Below, piece after piece: positions 28,137 through 38,275 of a stretch of DNA of 64,000 nt. The stretch's first letter is position 1, and every line of letters begins with the position of its first letter. Source of the stretch: an uncultured Prochlorococcus sp. (GTDB lineage Bacteria > Cyanobacteriota > Cyanobacteriia > PCC-6307 > Cyanobiaceae); contig NZ_CACAYO010000005.1 of the NCBI RefSeq assembly GCF_902536725.1, forward strand, positions 50,819-114,818, read 5' to 3'. Made by a program: the position numbers and the translations under genes. Under the pieces are notes generated by a model that was not told where the DNA came from, made no database searches, and saw nothing but the letters and a program-made list of their open reading frames with translations.

Positions 28137-28241
28137 ATGGAGCCAACTCAAACAATAAATCTTATTGCATTAAGCCTCATAGTTGTTATGCATGCAGGAG
28201 TTTTAGCATTAAGACTAGGAATTAGTTTAGGTAGGAACTAA
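28137..28241 (+). CDS. psaM: Photosystem I subunit XII (PsaM)
   Basis: A 34-residue protein that begins [12 protein letters not shown] and ends [10 protein letters not shown]. It is a single membrane helix with the usual PsaM length and terminal sequence. PsaM lies at the periphery of the photosystem I core near the trimer centre, where it helps stability and trimer contacts. The start is ATG 28137. It is on the opposite strand to the ligase-like gene and precedes another small membrane protein. Identification by direct sequence recognition. Confidence 0.93.
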   Translation: MEPTQTINLIALSLIVVMHAGVLALRLGISLGRN

Positions 28242-28326
28242 AGTCTATTAGATAATTTAAAATTTATAAGGTAATAATAAAGTAAGGCTGAATTGAATTA
28301 TTCAGTAAAATTATCAAGTTCTTAAT

Positions 28327-28674
28327 TTGTCAAAATCTTTTTATAAAAATAGTATTTTTTACAAAAAATATTTAGGGCCTGTATTTATAAAAAGACGACA
28401 GAAACAGGATAATTTTGTATCATTGATTTTTTTAATTATAAAAATTAGCTTTTCCCTTTTAGCAATAATAAGCCTGATTAAGCTTGGCTATAGTTCTAAA
28501 GTAAGGTTTACCAGATTAAGGGAAATTGAAGAGTCATTTTTATACGAAAAATATAGATTTAATGTTTTAACAAATAAGTTTGATGATTTATTTTCTTCTG
28601 AAGGTGAGCAAAGATTTATGAAAGATCAAGATCAAATAATTTCTAGGGACATTATCAGAGTAATATGGCGTTGA
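28327..28674 (+). CDS. Single-span membrane protein between psaM and por
   Basis: A 115-residue protein from TTG 28327. It has a basic N-terminus (about 35 residues), one membrane helix at about 37-57 (FLIIKISFSLLAIISLIKL), then a polar helical region (RLREIEESFLYEKYRFNVLTN) that may form a coiled coil, and a short C-terminal tail. I do not recognise a named family; similar proteins appear to occur in other picocyanobacteria. The layout (short cytoplasmic part, membrane helix, coiled coil) resembles FtsB- or FtsL-type proteins, but there is no cell-division context. Its neighbours psaM and por suggest a thylakoid role at most as a guess. Confidence 0.6.
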   Translation: MSKSFYKNSIFYKKYLGPVFIKRRQKQDNFVSLIFLIIKISFSLLAIISLIKLGYSSKVRFTRLREIEESFLYEKYRFNVLTNKFDDLFSSEGEQRFMKDQDQIISRDIIRVIWR

Positions 28675-28728
28675 TAAGGATGATCTCGAATCATTCTACT
28701 TTTAATTTTTCAATTAACTTTTTTGCTA

Positions 28729-29733
28729 GTGAGTAAGAACATTAAAGGTTTAGTCCTAATAACAGGAACAACTTCAGGAGTTGGATTAAATACTCTAAAA
28801 CCTCTATTAAGATTTGGATGGGAGGTTATAGCAGTTAATCGATCAAATAAAAGAGCTATAAAAATAGCTGATGAATCCTTGACAAAAGAGGAAGTTGAAA
28901 ATGTTCACTTTATTGAAATAGATCTTTCTAACTTGGATGATGTGAGAAAAGGTTGCGATGAAATATTAGAAAGATTTAAGAAGCCAATAAATTCTCTTAT
29001 TTGTAATGCAGCAGTTTATAAACCGAGACTAAAGAGACCTGAAAGGTCTGCTCAAGGGTTTGAAAACTCTATGGCAGTAAATCATTTTGGGCATTTTCTT
29101 ATGATAAACCTACTCATGAAAAATATTTTATCTTCTGAAAGAGAAATTGTTTTAAATGGCAAATCAACTGTATTCAAGCCAAGAATTACAGTATTAGGGA
29201 CTGTTACGGCTAATTATTCAGAACTTGGAGGAAGGATCCCCATTCCTGCCCCAGCTGATTTGGGAGATTTATCAGGATTCAAAAATGGTTTTTTATCTCC
29301 AATAAGTATGGCGAATGGAAAGAAATTTAAACCTGGTAAGGCTTATAAAGATAGTAAACTTTGCAATATGGTAACCGTTCAAGAATTATCAAAAAGATAT
29401 CCTGCAGAGAAGATTATTGTAAATTCTCTATATCCAGGATGTGTTGCTGATACAAAACTTTTTAGAGATACACCTTGGTTATTTAGATTCCTTTTCCCGA
29501 TATTTCAAAAATTTATAACAAAAGGTTATGTTTCACAAAGACTGGCAGGAGAGAGGGTCGCTCAAGTGGCAACTTATAAAGAATTTGCTAAACCATCAGT
29601 CCATTGGAGCTGGGGAAATCGTCAAAAAACTGGCAGAAAAGCTTTCCTCCAAAAGTTGTCAAAAAGAATAATTGATACGAAGACCTCCCAGCAAACTTAT
29701 GATTTAACAAGCCAATTGGTTGGATTAGATTAA
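28729..29733 (+). CDS. por: Light-dependent protochlorophyllide oxidoreductase
   Basis: POR reduces protochlorophyllide to chlorophyllide with NADPH in the light. It is an SDR-family enzyme of 334 residues from GTG 28729 (the TTG at 28723 is an alternative). Visible are the nucleotide-binding loop ITGTTSGVG, LICNAAVYKP, the POR-specific insertion region with TVTANYSELGG, and the catalytic pair in AYKDSKLCNM (tyrosine and lysine). LYPGCVADTKLFRDTPW is also diagnostic. It ends 6 bases from the stop of chlL, which codes for the light-independent counterpart on the other strand. Confidence 0.95.
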   Translation: MSKNIKGLVLITGTTSGVGLNTLKPLLRFGWEVIAVNRSNKRAIKIADESLTKEEVENVHFIEIDLSNLDDVRKGCDEILERFKKPINSLICNAAVYKPRLKRPERSAQGFENSMAVNHFGHFLMINLLMKNILSSEREIVLNGKSTVFKPRITVLGTVTANYSELGGRIPIPAPADLGDLSGFKNGFLSPISMANGKKFKPGKAYKDSKLCNMVTVQELSKRYPAEKIIVNSLYPGCVADTKLFRDTPWLFRFLFPIFQKFITKGYVSQRLAGERVAQVATYKEFAKPSVHWSWGNRQKTGRKAFLQKLSKRIIDTKTSQQTYDLTSQLVGLD

Positions 29734-29739
29734 TTTGGA

Positions 29740-30627
<888 letters not shown>

Positions 30628-30680
30628 TTAAAGCTTAAAAACACATTATTATTTATATTCTTGCAGGGTAAATACACATG

Positions 30681-30738
30681 AAATATGTTTCTAAACAAAT
30701 ATGTATTTAATTGTATTAAAAGTAGGAAATATGTTCAT
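30681..30738. promoter_or_regulatory. Cluster of AAATATGT motifs upstream of chlL (copy 2)
   Basis: Three close copies: AAATATGTTT (30681-30690), AAATATGTAT (30698-30707) and AAATATGTTC (30727-30736), 54 to 111 bases upstream of the chlL ATG. The last extends to the 12 bases shared with the chlN upstream region. Confidence 0.35.
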
Positions 30739-30772
30739 ATAACTGAATTTTTAGTATGAAATCTATTAAATT

Positions 30773-30790
30773 ATGAGTGAAAATACTCAT
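30773..30790 (-). other. Small hairpin downstream of chlB
   Basis: ATGAGT (30773-30778) and ACTCAT (30785-30790) form a perfect 6-base stem with a 6-base loop, about 30 bases after the chlB stop. There is no clear T-run after it on the reverse strand, so it may be an RNA processing or 3'-end element rather than a strong terminator. Confidence 0.3.
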
Positions 30791-30819
30791 GACTTAAATA
30801 TAGCTTATTAGTACTTAAA

Positions 30820-32391
30820 TTAACTGAAATATGCTTTGGCATCGTAAAGAGTTTCGTCGCTTATTTCTGGAATTCCTCTCAAGATTGCGTATTTTTCAGT
30901 ATTTGTTTTGACTTTACCTCTTACAAAAAATGGAACTTTTGTTAATTCAGCTCTGCCAGATTCAGTCCAGATAATACCTTCTTTACTAATTTTTTCTTTG
31001 TTTTCGTAAGAATTTAAAAAGTCCTTTGTTTGCGTAGCTGTATGTCCTAAATGGCTTTGATGACCATCAACAAACTCAAAGTCATGTTTGAACATATCAA
31101 TAAGATGCTCTTCTAATCCCATCATTAGGGGATGCACCCAGTCATCAAAAATCACATTTGCTCCTTCCCATCCCATTTGCGGGCTATATCTTGCAGGAAC
31201 ATCTTGAACATGCATTGGTGTACTTATTACTGAGCATGGAATACCGAGCCTTTTTGCACTATGCCTTTCCATTTGGGTCCCTAAAACAAGTTCAGGGGAG
31301 GCTTTCTTCATAGCATCTTCCACTTCTAGATAATTGTTGGTTATCAGAGCTTCTACATTTAGATCTTTTGCAGTTGCTCTTACCTGTCTTGCCATTTCCC
31401 TACTGTATGTACCAAGACCAACTACTTCAAAACCCAATTCCTCTTTGGCAATTTTTGCAGCCGCGATTGCATGTGTTCCATCACCAAAAATAAAAACCCT
31501 TTTGCCAGTTAAGTAATTAGAATCAACAGATTTTGAGTACCAAGGAAGTTTTGACTTGTTTTCTAATTCTTCTTTATTAGTCAAAGGAAGATCCAACTTG
31601 TTGTGAACTTCATTAACAAATTCAATTGTATTTTTTATTCCAATTGGAATAGTATTTGTATATTCCATTCCAAAGTTGCGTCTAAGCCATTCACATGATG
31701 CCTCAGCAATTTCTTGATAAAGACAAATATTTACTTCAGCATCAATTAATCTTTCAATATCACTTGGACTAGCGCCTAATGGAGCAACAACGTTTGTATC
31801 TATGCCTTGTTCTGAAAGTATACGCTGGATTTCAATAACATCATCCCTGCATCTAAATCCCAGTAATGAAGGCCCCAGTATATTGACTTTTGGTCTGCGA
31901 CCTAACTCCTTCCACCTTAATGGACTTATTTTTTCTGAAGAACTTACTTTCTCTTTCAAAAGAGTTCTTGTTAATTGATAAAAAGTTTCCGAAGCGCCCC
32001 AATTTTCTTTCTTGCTATAGGCCGGTAATTCAAGATTAACAATTGGCATATCAAACCCCATTCCTTTTGCAAGGGCCCCAGGTTGGTCTTGGATTAATTC
32101 TGCCGTACAACTTTCTCCAACTAAAAGAGTTTTGGGTTTAAATCGTTCGACAGCTTCCTTAATACTTTTCTTCACTAATTCAGCTGTATCGCCTCCAAGG
32201 TCTCTAGCTTGGAAAGTTGTATAAGTTACCGGAGGCCTTTGCCCCCTCCTCTCAATCATTGTAAAGAGAAGATCTGCATATGTATCTCCTTGAGGGGCAT
32301 GAAGCACATAATGTATATCTTTCATTGAAGAGGCGATTCTCATTGCACCAACATGTGGTGGCCCTTCATATGTCCATAGAGTTAATTCCAT
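30820..32391 (-). CDS. chlB: Light-independent protochlorophyllide reductase subunit B
   Basis: ChlB pairs with ChlN to form the catalytic NifDK-like part that reduces the D ring of protochlorophyllide. The 523-residue protein begins [18 protein letters not shown], as in all ChlB proteins. It has [17 protein letters not shown], the [17 protein letters not shown] segment and the C-terminal domain with [11 protein letters not shown]. ChlB supplies an aspartate ligand to the NB cluster. It starts 6 bases after the chlN stop, so they share a transcript. Confidence 0.97.
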   Translation of the reverse strand: MELTLWTYEGPPHVGAMRIASSMKDIHYVLHAPQGDTYADLLFTMIERRGQRPPVTYTTFQARDLGGDTAELVKKSIKEAVERFKPKTLLVGESCTAELIQDQPGALAKGMGFDMPIVNLELPAYSKKENWGASETFYQLTRTLLKEKVSSSEKISPLRWKELGRRPKVNILGPSLLGFRCRDDVIEIQRILSEQGIDTNVVAPLGASPSDIERLIDAEVNICLYQEIAEASCEWLRRNFGMEYTNTIPIGIKNTIEFVNEVHNKLDLPLTNKEELENKSKLPWYSKSVDSNYLTGKRVFIFGDGTHAIAAAKIAKEELGFEVVGLGTYSREMARQVRATAKDLNVEALITNNYLEVEDAMKKASPELVLGTQMERHSAKRLGIPCSVISTPMHVQDVPARYSPQMGWEGANVIFDDWVHPLMMGLEEHLIDMFKHDFEFVDGHQSHLGHTATQTKDFLNSYENKEKISKEGIIWTESGRAELTKVPFFVRGKVKTNTEKYAILRGIPEISDETLYDAKAYFS

Positions 32392-32397
32392 AGTCTT

Positions 32398-33663
<1,266 letters not shown>

Positions 33664-33734
33664 TCAAGAGCTTATATTTCAAGCTTGCATAAACTTTTTA
33701 ATTTAAGAAAGTAATTAATAAGTTCTCTTACAAA

Positions 33735-33746
33735 ATGAACATATTT
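33735..33746. promoter_or_regulatory. 12-base motif shared by the chlN and chlL upstream regions (copy 1)
   Basis: ATGAACATATTT at 33735-33746, about 80-90 bases upstream of chlN. Its reverse complement, AAATATGTTCAT, is at 30727-30738 upstream of chlL. A common regulator site is possible, but the A/T richness makes chance sharing plausible. Confidence 0.3.
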
Positions 33747-33811
33747 AAAAAACTTATATGAATGTTTAAATACTTAAATCAGAATTATGAAAACTATTTT
33801 TAGGGTATATT

Positions 33812-34180
33812 CTAATTTCTATAGAAGGAATTTCCTTGACTTATTTTTGAAAGCTTCCATAAATTTCTAGCTATTTTCGTAGCTAATAATCCTGCTCTTT
33901 CTAACTTAGATTTTCCTGGCTTAGCTCCAATTAGAGCTGTCACTTCTGAAGTGGTTAAAGGTGCTCCAGTATTTATAGCTAATTGGGTTAACTCTAATCT
34001 ATCTCTAAGCTTCTTAAGATTTACTTTCTCAATTTTATCTTCTTCTAACCAGCTAAGAGATGGGTCTTTCTGAGATAGTTTTTGCATCAAGCTTAAGCTA
34101 ACTAATCCAAGAGTTTGATCAGGAGTTAATTCTTTTTCAGTACCAGAAACAGTTGGTTCTTTTTTTTGAGAAGTTCCCAT
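33812..34180 (-). CDS. Conserved cyanobacterial protein of unknown function
   Basis: A 122-residue soluble protein starting at ATG 34180. It has a polar N-terminus, then helices, with [36 protein letters not shown] as the most conserved-looking part; that segment is basic and could form a helix-turn-helix or RNA-binding hairpin. I do not recognise a named family, though similar proteins seem to be present across cyanobacteria. It is divergent from csoS1D with a short gap, so it may share regulation with the carboxysome cluster, but no functional link is shown. Confidence 0.65.
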   Translation of the reverse strand: MGTSQKKEPTVSGTEKELTPDQTLGLVSLSLMQKLSQKDPSLSWLEEDKIEKVNLKKLRDRLELTQLAINTGAPLTTSEVTALIGAKPGKSKLERAGLLATKIARNLWKLSKISQGNSFYRN

Positions 34181-34277
34181 AAAAATGCATATCTTTTACT
34201 TGAAGTTATCGTTTTGTGGTAAGCATGCAAGTAAATTTAATAGAAAAAATGAACCATTATCCGTTATAGTCGCCGTA

Positions 34278-35048
34278 ATGGAACCAACTTCTAGCTTAAA
34301 CAGAGGGGAACGAAAAAAGGGGAGTTCTCTAGTCACAGGATCTGAGGTGCAATCTCAGGCCAGTGGTGCTAGCTGTTTTATTACTACTGATTCAGAAAAG
34401 TCTTTGGTATCCAGACAAGCAAGTCAAGTTGAGCAAATTGAGTTAAGAACTTATGTTTTTTTAGATTCTCTGCAACCTCAATTAGCCGCATATATGGGAA
34501 CTGTTAGTAGAGGGTTTTTGCCTATTCCTGGTGATTCATGTCTTTGGATGGAAGTTTCACCAGGGATGGCTGTTCATAGAGTTACTGATATTGCCCTAAA
34601 AGCAAGTAATGTGAGACTTGGTCAGATGATTGTTGAAAGGGCATTTGGATCTCTTGCTCTCTACCATAAAGATCAAAGCACGGTTTTGCATTCTGGAGAT
34701 GTTGTTCTAGATGCTATTGGGAGTGAAGTTAGAAAAAGAACAAAACCTGCTACGAGTTGGACTGAAGTTATTCGAGCAATTACTCCAGATCATGCAGTTT
34801 TAATAAATAGACAAAACAGAAGTGGATCAATGATTCAATCTGGAATGAGCATGTTTATTTTAGAAACTGAACCAGCTGGTTATGTTTTAAAAGCAGCTAA
34901 TGAAGCTGAAAAGGCATCTAATATAACTGTTGTTGATGTTAAGGCAGTTGGGGCTTTTGGTAGATTAACTCTCGCAGGTAAAGAAGGGGATGTAGAAGAG
35001 GCTGCAGCTGCTGCTATAAGAGCAATTGAAGAAATTTCAAATTATTGA
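34278..35048 (+). CDS. csoS1D: Carboxysome shell protein CsoS1D (tandem BMC domain)
   Basis: CsoS1D forms trimers that look like hexamers and stack with a large gated pore, probably for sugar phosphates. I start it at ATG 34278, giving 256 residues, the published length for MED4; the ATG at 34185 would add 31 residues lacking BMC character. Residues 1-50 are a polar leader; two BMC-like domains follow (about 55-150, with [18 protein letters not shown], and 160-256, with the conserved [25 protein letters not shown]). The fold is circularly permuted relative to plain BMC proteins. It lies apart from the main cso operon with rdgB between them on the other strand. Confidence 0.93.
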   Translation: MEPTSSLNRGERKKGSSLVTGSEVQSQASGASCFITTDSEKSLVSRQASQVEQIELRTYVFLDSLQPQLAAYMGTVSRGFLPIPGDSCLWMEVSPGMAVHRVTDIALKASNVRLGQMIVERAFGSLALYHKDQSTVLHSGDVVLDAIGSEVRKRTKPATSWTEVIRAITPDHAVLINRQNRSGSMIQSGMSMFILETEPAGYVLKAANEAEKASNITVVDVKAVGAFGRLTLAGKEGDVEEAAAAAIRAIEEISNY

Positions 35049-35054
35049 GAATTT

Positions 35055-35639
35055 TTAATTTAAACCAATTTCTTTTTTGAGGTAAGGTGACATAATTTTG
35101 GCGGCTTTACCTCTACTACCTAATTTATTTAGTTGTGATTGTGATAACTCACCGTAAACACAGTTAGCCTCTTTCACCCAAAAAATAGATTCGAATTCCC
35201 CATTTGGATATTTGGGGTTCTTGAGAATTTCTCCCCAGCATATTCCTGTTGTATCTTTTACTAAGTTTCCTGAGGGATCGCACAAAACCATGCAACTTAT
35301 AAATCTTGCACTCCTATAAGGACTATCAGAAAGTTCATTAATTAATTTTTTAATTTTCTCATCATTAGTTTTGGCATATCGAGCAGAATAAATTCCTGGC
35401 CGACCATCTAAAGCATCTACTTCAAGACCCGAGTCATCAGCTAATGCCCAGGTTTTAGTCTTTAAAGCAGCTTCTTTTGCTTTTAGAAGTGCATTCTCAA
35501 AATATGTGTTTCCAGTCTCTTCGACATTTAAGTATTCTGGTTGCTTCTGAACCTTTAAAGACAAAACATCCAGCATTTCTGAAATTTCAGATACTTTTCT
35601 TTGATTGCCACTAGCAATAGTTAGAACTGGAAGGTTCAA
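35055..35639 (-). CDS. rdgB: XTP/dITP pyrophosphatase (Ham1/RdgB)
   Basis: RdgB removes non-canonical purine nucleoside triphosphates such as XTP and dITP. The 194-residue protein has the start LTIASGNQRKVSEI (SxNxxK motif), the YFENALLKAKEAA segment, the catalytic ADDSGLEVDALDGRPGIYSARYA block and the C-terminal SRGKAAKIM. Length is normal. It is placed on the reverse strand inside the carboxysome cluster, convergent with csoS1D (6 bases between stops) and divergent from csoS1 with a 327-base gap. This arrangement is conserved in picocyanobacteria as I recall it. Confidence 0.93.
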   Translation of the reverse strand: MNLPVLTIASGNQRKVSEISEMLDVLSLKVQKQPEYLNVEETGNTYFENALLKAKEAALKTKTWALADDSGLEVDALDGRPGIYSARYAKTNDEKIKKLINELSDSPYRSARFISCMVLCDPSGNLVKDTTGICWGEILKNPKYPNGEFESIFWVKEANCVYGELSQSQLNKLGSRGKAAKIMSPYLKKEIGLN

Positions 35640-35686
35640 AATAACAAATAAATTTATTATGAATATTATCTTACTTCAAAGCTTGA

Positions 35687-35743
35687 TACGGAGACAGGAA
35701 AGGTTGAACATTCCACACCTGTGTAGACAGGGCCTGTCTCGTA
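35687..35743. ncRNA. Candidate structured RNA or regulatory element upstream of rdgB/csoS1
   Basis: The block has far more G/C than its flanks. An outer stem pairs TACGGAGACAGG (35687-35698) with CCTGTCTCGTA (35733-35743), 11 pairs with one bulged G. Inside, CCTGT (35718-35722) pairs with ACAGG (35727-35731) over a 4-base loop, while AGACAGG (35725-35731) could instead pair with CCTGTCT (35733-35739). Mutually exclusive stems suggest a switch-like or structured RNA. Strand and existence as an RNA are unproven. Confidence 0.35.
35704..35717 (+). repeat. 14-base direct repeat, copy 1
   Basis: TTGAACATTCCACA, inside the foldable block. The identical sequence recurs 231 bases on, 18 bases before the csoS1 ATG. 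A transcript reading this copy in reverse would be fully complementary to the csoS1 leader. Confidence 0.9.
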
Positions 35744-35816
35744 CGGAAATAACATAATGTAAATTTTTTCTTAACACAACAGTATGTTTTGATGCACTAA
35801 CTAATTTGCATAAGTA

Positions 35817-35847
35817 TTGACATATCAATAGTACCAAGGGTGATAAG
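35817..35847 (+). promoter_or_regulatory. Candidate promoter for the carboxysome operon
   Basis: TTGACA (35817-35822) is a perfect -35 sequence; GATAAG (35842-35847) is a 4-of-6 match to TATAAT, at a long spacing of 19 bases. A transcript from here would have a leader of about 110 bases before csoS1 and include repeat copy 2. The spacing makes this tentative. Confidence 0.3.
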
Positions 35848-35934
35848 TTTAACTTATGAATGATAGAAAAAACATTAATGGAGATTTTGTCGAAAACGCT
35901 TGACTTATAAGTACTTAATGAAGCATTCTTCGAA

Positions 35935-35948
35935 TTGAACATTCCACA
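35935..35948 (+). repeat. 14-base direct repeat, copy 2, in the csoS1 leader
   Basis: TTGAACATTCCACA ending 18 bases before the csoS1 start at 35967. It overlaps the likely 5' leader of the carboxysome mRNA, near the ribosome entry zone. Confidence 0.9.
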
Positions 35949-35966
35949 TTTAGTATTTAGTAGACA

Positions 35967-36278
35967 ATGGCTACAGAAACAATGGGTATCGCTCTCGGCA
36001 TGATCGAGACACGCGGACTTGTACCTGCAATCGAAGCAGCAGACGCAATGACAAAGGCAGCAGAAGTTCGCCTTATTGGTCGTGAATTCGTAGGCGGCGG
36101 TTATGTCACAGTATTAGTTAGAGGCGAAACAGGCGCAGTTAACGCAGCTGTAAGAGCTGGTGCTGATGCTTGTGAAAGAGTTGGTGACGGTTTAGTCGCA
36201 GCTCACATTATTGCTCGTCCTCATAGAGAAGTTGAACCTGCTCTAGGTAACGGTGAATTTCTTGGTCAAAAGGACTAA
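35967..36278 (+). CDS. csoS1: Carboxysome shell hexamer protein CsoS1
   Basis: CsoS1 hexamers tile the facets of the alpha-carboxysome. The 103-residue protein is a single BMC domain: ETMGIALGMIETRGLVPAIE at the start, AADAMTKAAEVRLIG, the pore segment FVGGGYVTV, and GDGLVAAHIIARPH. Length and sequence match Prochlorococcus CsoS1. Codons in this gene use more G and C than its neighbours, as expected for very highly expressed genes. It opens the main operon csoS1-cbbL-cbbS-csoS2-csoSCA-csoS4A-csoS4B. The start ATG has no clear Shine-Dalgarno site. Confidence 0.97.
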   Translation: MATETMGIALGMIETRGLVPAIEAADAMTKAAEVRLIGREFVGGGYVTVLVRGETGAVNAAVRAGADACERVGDGLVAAHIIARPHREVEPALGNGEFLGQKD

Positions 36279-36347
36279 TTAAGTAATGCAAGATTTATAA
36301 ATTTTGCACAATAATTATTTTCCCTACACAGACCTAAATTTATCCTT

Positions 36348-37763
36348 ATGAGTAAGAAGTATGACGCAGGGGTAAAGGAGTACAGAGATACCTACTGGAC
36401 TCCAGAATATGTCCCCCTAGACACCGATTTACTAGCCTGTTTCAAATGTACAGGTCAGGAAGGTGTTCCAAGAGAAGAAGTTGCAGCTGCTGTTGCCGCT
36501 GAATCTTCAACAGGTACTTGGTCAACAGTTTGGTCCGAGTTACTAACTGACTTAGAATTTTATAAAGGACGTTGTTATCGTATCGAAGACGTCCCCGGAG
36601 ATCCTGAAGCTTTCTATGCTTTTATTGCATATCCTTTAGATCTTTTTGAAGAAGGCTCAATTACAAACGTATTAACATCTCTTGTAGGAAACGTTTTTGG
36701 ATTTAAAGCTCTAAGACATCTACGTCTTGAAGATATTAGATTCCCGATTGCTTTCATTAAAACTTGCGGTGGTCCACCAAATGGAATCGTAGTTGAAAGA
36801 GATCGACTTAACAAATACGGAAGACCTCTACTTGGTTGTACCATTAAACCTAAATTAGGATTATCTGGTAAAAACTATGGTCGAGTTGTATATGAATGTC
36901 TTAGAGGTGGTCTTGATTTAACTAAGGATGATGAGAATATAAATTCTCAACCATTCCAACGTTGGAGAGAGAGATTTGAGTTTGTTGCAGAAGCAGTTAA
37001 GCTTGCTCAAAGAGAAACTGGAGAAGTTAAAGGTCACTATCTAAATTGTACTGCTAACACTCCTGAAGAACTCTATGAAAGAGCTGAATTTGCAAAAGAG
37101 CTAGATATGCCAATCATCATGCATGATTATATAACTGGTGGTTTTACTGCAAATACTGGATTAGCTAATTGGTGTCGTAAAAATGGCATGCTTCTTCATA
37201 TTCACAGAGCTATGCATGCTGTTATTGATAGACATCCAAAGCATGGTATTCACTTCAGAGTTCTTGCAAAATGTTTGAGACTATCTGGAGGAGACCAATT
37301 ACACACTGGAACCGTTGTTGGAAAACTTGAAGGTGATCGTCAAACAACTCTTGGTTATATTGACAACTTAAGAGAGTCATTTGTTCCTGAAGATAGATCA
37401 AGAGGTAACTTCTTTGATCAAGATTGGGGTTCAATGCCTGGAGTATTTGCAGTCGCATCAGGTGGTATCCATGTTTGGCACATGCCTGCACTTCTAGCAA
37501 TCTTTGGGGATGATTCCTGCCTTCAGTTCGGAGGAGGAACACATGGTCATCCATGGGGTTCAGCTGCTGGAGCTGCAGCTAACAGAGTTGCTTTAGAAGC
37601 TTGTGTAAAAGCCCGTAATGCTGGTCGCGAAATCGAAAAAGAGAGTAGAGACATTCTTATGGAAGCTGCTAAGCATAGTCCTGAATTAGCTATTGCTCTA
37701 GAAACTTGGAAAGAAATTAAGTTTGAGTTTGACACTGTCGACAAGCTTGATGTTCAGGGTTAA
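36348..37763 (+). CDS. cbbL: Rubisco large subunit, form IA
   Basis: Rubisco fixes CO2 onto ribulose bisphosphate. The 471-residue large subunit starts [19 protein letters not shown] and includes [16 protein letters not shown] (active-site lysine), [17 protein letters not shown] with the carbamylated-lysine region, [13 protein letters not shown], loop 6 [13 protein letters not shown] and the ending [15 protein letters not shown]. The sequence belongs to form IA, the proteobacterial-like type in alpha-cyanobacteria, acquired by transfer in the ancestor of this lineage. It follows csoS1 by 69 bases. Identification is secure; genes are also called rbcL. Confidence 0.98.
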   Translation: MSKKYDAGVKEYRDTYWTPEYVPLDTDLLACFKCTGQEGVPREEVAAAVAAESSTGTWSTVWSELLTDLEFYKGRCYRIEDVPGDPEAFYAFIAYPLDLFEEGSITNVLTSLVGNVFGFKALRHLRLEDIRFPIAFIKTCGGPPNGIVVERDRLNKYGRPLLGCTIKPKLGLSGKNYGRVVYECLRGGLDLTKDDENINSQPFQRWRERFEFVAEAVKLAQRETGEVKGHYLNCTANTPEELYERAEFAKELDMPIIMHDYITGGFTANTGLANWCRKNGMLLHIHRAMHAVIDRHPKHGIHFRVLAKCLRLSGGDQLHTGTVVGKLEGDRQTTLGYIDNLRESFVPEDRSRGNFFDQDWGSMPGVFAVASGGIHVWHMPALLAIFGDDSCLQFGGGTHGHPWGSAAGAAANRVALEACVKARNAGREIEKESRDILMEAAKHSPELAIALETWKEIKFEFDTVDKLDVQG

Positions 37764-37777
37764 CTCAAGTTTCGAAA

Positions 37778-37800
37778 TTGAGGGGATTTATTCTCCTCAA
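37778..37800 (+). other. Hairpin between cbbL and cbbS
   Basis: TTGAGGGGA (37778-37786) pairs with TCTCCTCAA (37792-37800): nine pairs including one G-U, with a 5-base loop. CTCAA at 37764-37768 could compete for the left arm. A second stem CTCGT/ACGAG (37813-37817 and 37822-37826) follows. They probably protect or process the abundant cbbL-cbbS message rather than end it. Confidence 0.5.
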
Positions 37801-37852
37801 ACTTATTAAAATCTCGTTTTTACGAGTAATTTCATTCACATTTTGATTAATT

Positions 37853-38194
37853 ATGCCTTTCCAGAGCACAGTAAGCGACTATCAAACAGTTGCAACCCTG
37901 GAAACATTCGGTTTTTTACCACCGATGACCCAGGAAGAAATATATGACCAAATTGCGTACATAATTGCTCAAGGCTGGAGTCCAGTTATTGAGCATGTTC
38001 ATCCTAGTGGATGTATGCAAACCTATTGGTCTTATTGGAAACTCCCATTCTTTGGGGAAAAAGATCTTAACTTGATCGTGAGCGAATTAGAGGCATGCCA
38101 TAGAGCATACCCTGATCATCATGTAAGAATCATCGGATACGATGCTTACACTCAAAGTCAAGGAACAGCTTTTGTAGTTTTCCAAGGACGATAA
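37853..38194 (+). CDS. cbbS: Rubisco small subunit, form IA
   Basis: The small subunit caps the L8S8 Rubisco and binds CsoS2 together with the large subunit. The 113-residue protein has SDYQTVATLETFGFLPPMT at the start, SPVIEHVHPSGCMQTYWSYWKLPFFGE in the middle and AYPDHHVRIIGYDAYTQSQ at the end. Length and sequence are typical of marine alpha-cyanobacteria. It lies 89 bases after cbbL, with two small hairpins in between, and before a strong hairpin that separates it from csoS2. Confidence 0.97.
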   Translation: MPFQSTVSDYQTVATLETFGFLPPMTQEEIYDQIAYIIAQGWSPVIEHVHPSGCMQTYWSYWKLPFFGEKDLNLIVSELEACHRAYPDHHVRIIGYDAYTQSQGTAFVVFQGR

Positions 38195-38216
38195 AGCTAC
38201 TTATCGTAGTTAATAT

Positions 38217-38245
38217 CTTTCTCCAAAAAAATTTTTTGGAGAAAG
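38217..38245 (+). terminator. Perfect hairpin between cbbS and csoS2
   Basis: CTTTCTCC followed by a run of A (38217-38231) pairs with a run of T followed by GGAGAAAG (38232-38245); TTTTT follows at 38246-38250. This 14-pair stem with U-run has the form of a Rho-independent terminator. Because csoS2 and the rest of the operon follow at once, it is probably a partial terminator or mRNA stabiliser that makes cbbLS more abundant than downstream genes. Confidence 0.65.
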
Positions 38246-38275
38246 TTTTTCAAAAGAGTTTCACATTTGAAGATT

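Larger units (their letters stand above)
35640..35966. promoter_or_regulatory. Intergenic control region between rdgB and csoS1
   Basis: This 327-base gap drives the carboxysome operon forward and rdgB in reverse. It has a relatively G/C-rich foldable block (35687-35743), two copies of a 14-base repeat (35704-35717 and 35935-35948), and a perfect -35-like TTGACA at 35817-35822 with GATAAG 19 bases later as a weak -10. A reverse open frame (35676-35942) crosses it but has no family signal. There is no tRNA and no recognised ncRNA. Confidence 0.6.

Noticed and set aside
35676..35942. Reverse-strand 88-residue open frame in the rdgB/csoS1 gap
   Set aside because: No family resemblance, unusual cysteine-rich composition, and it spans a control region with repeats and stems.
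37255..37744. Reverse-strand frames inside cbbL
   Set aside because: Mirror frames of a highly conserved gene with biased codons.
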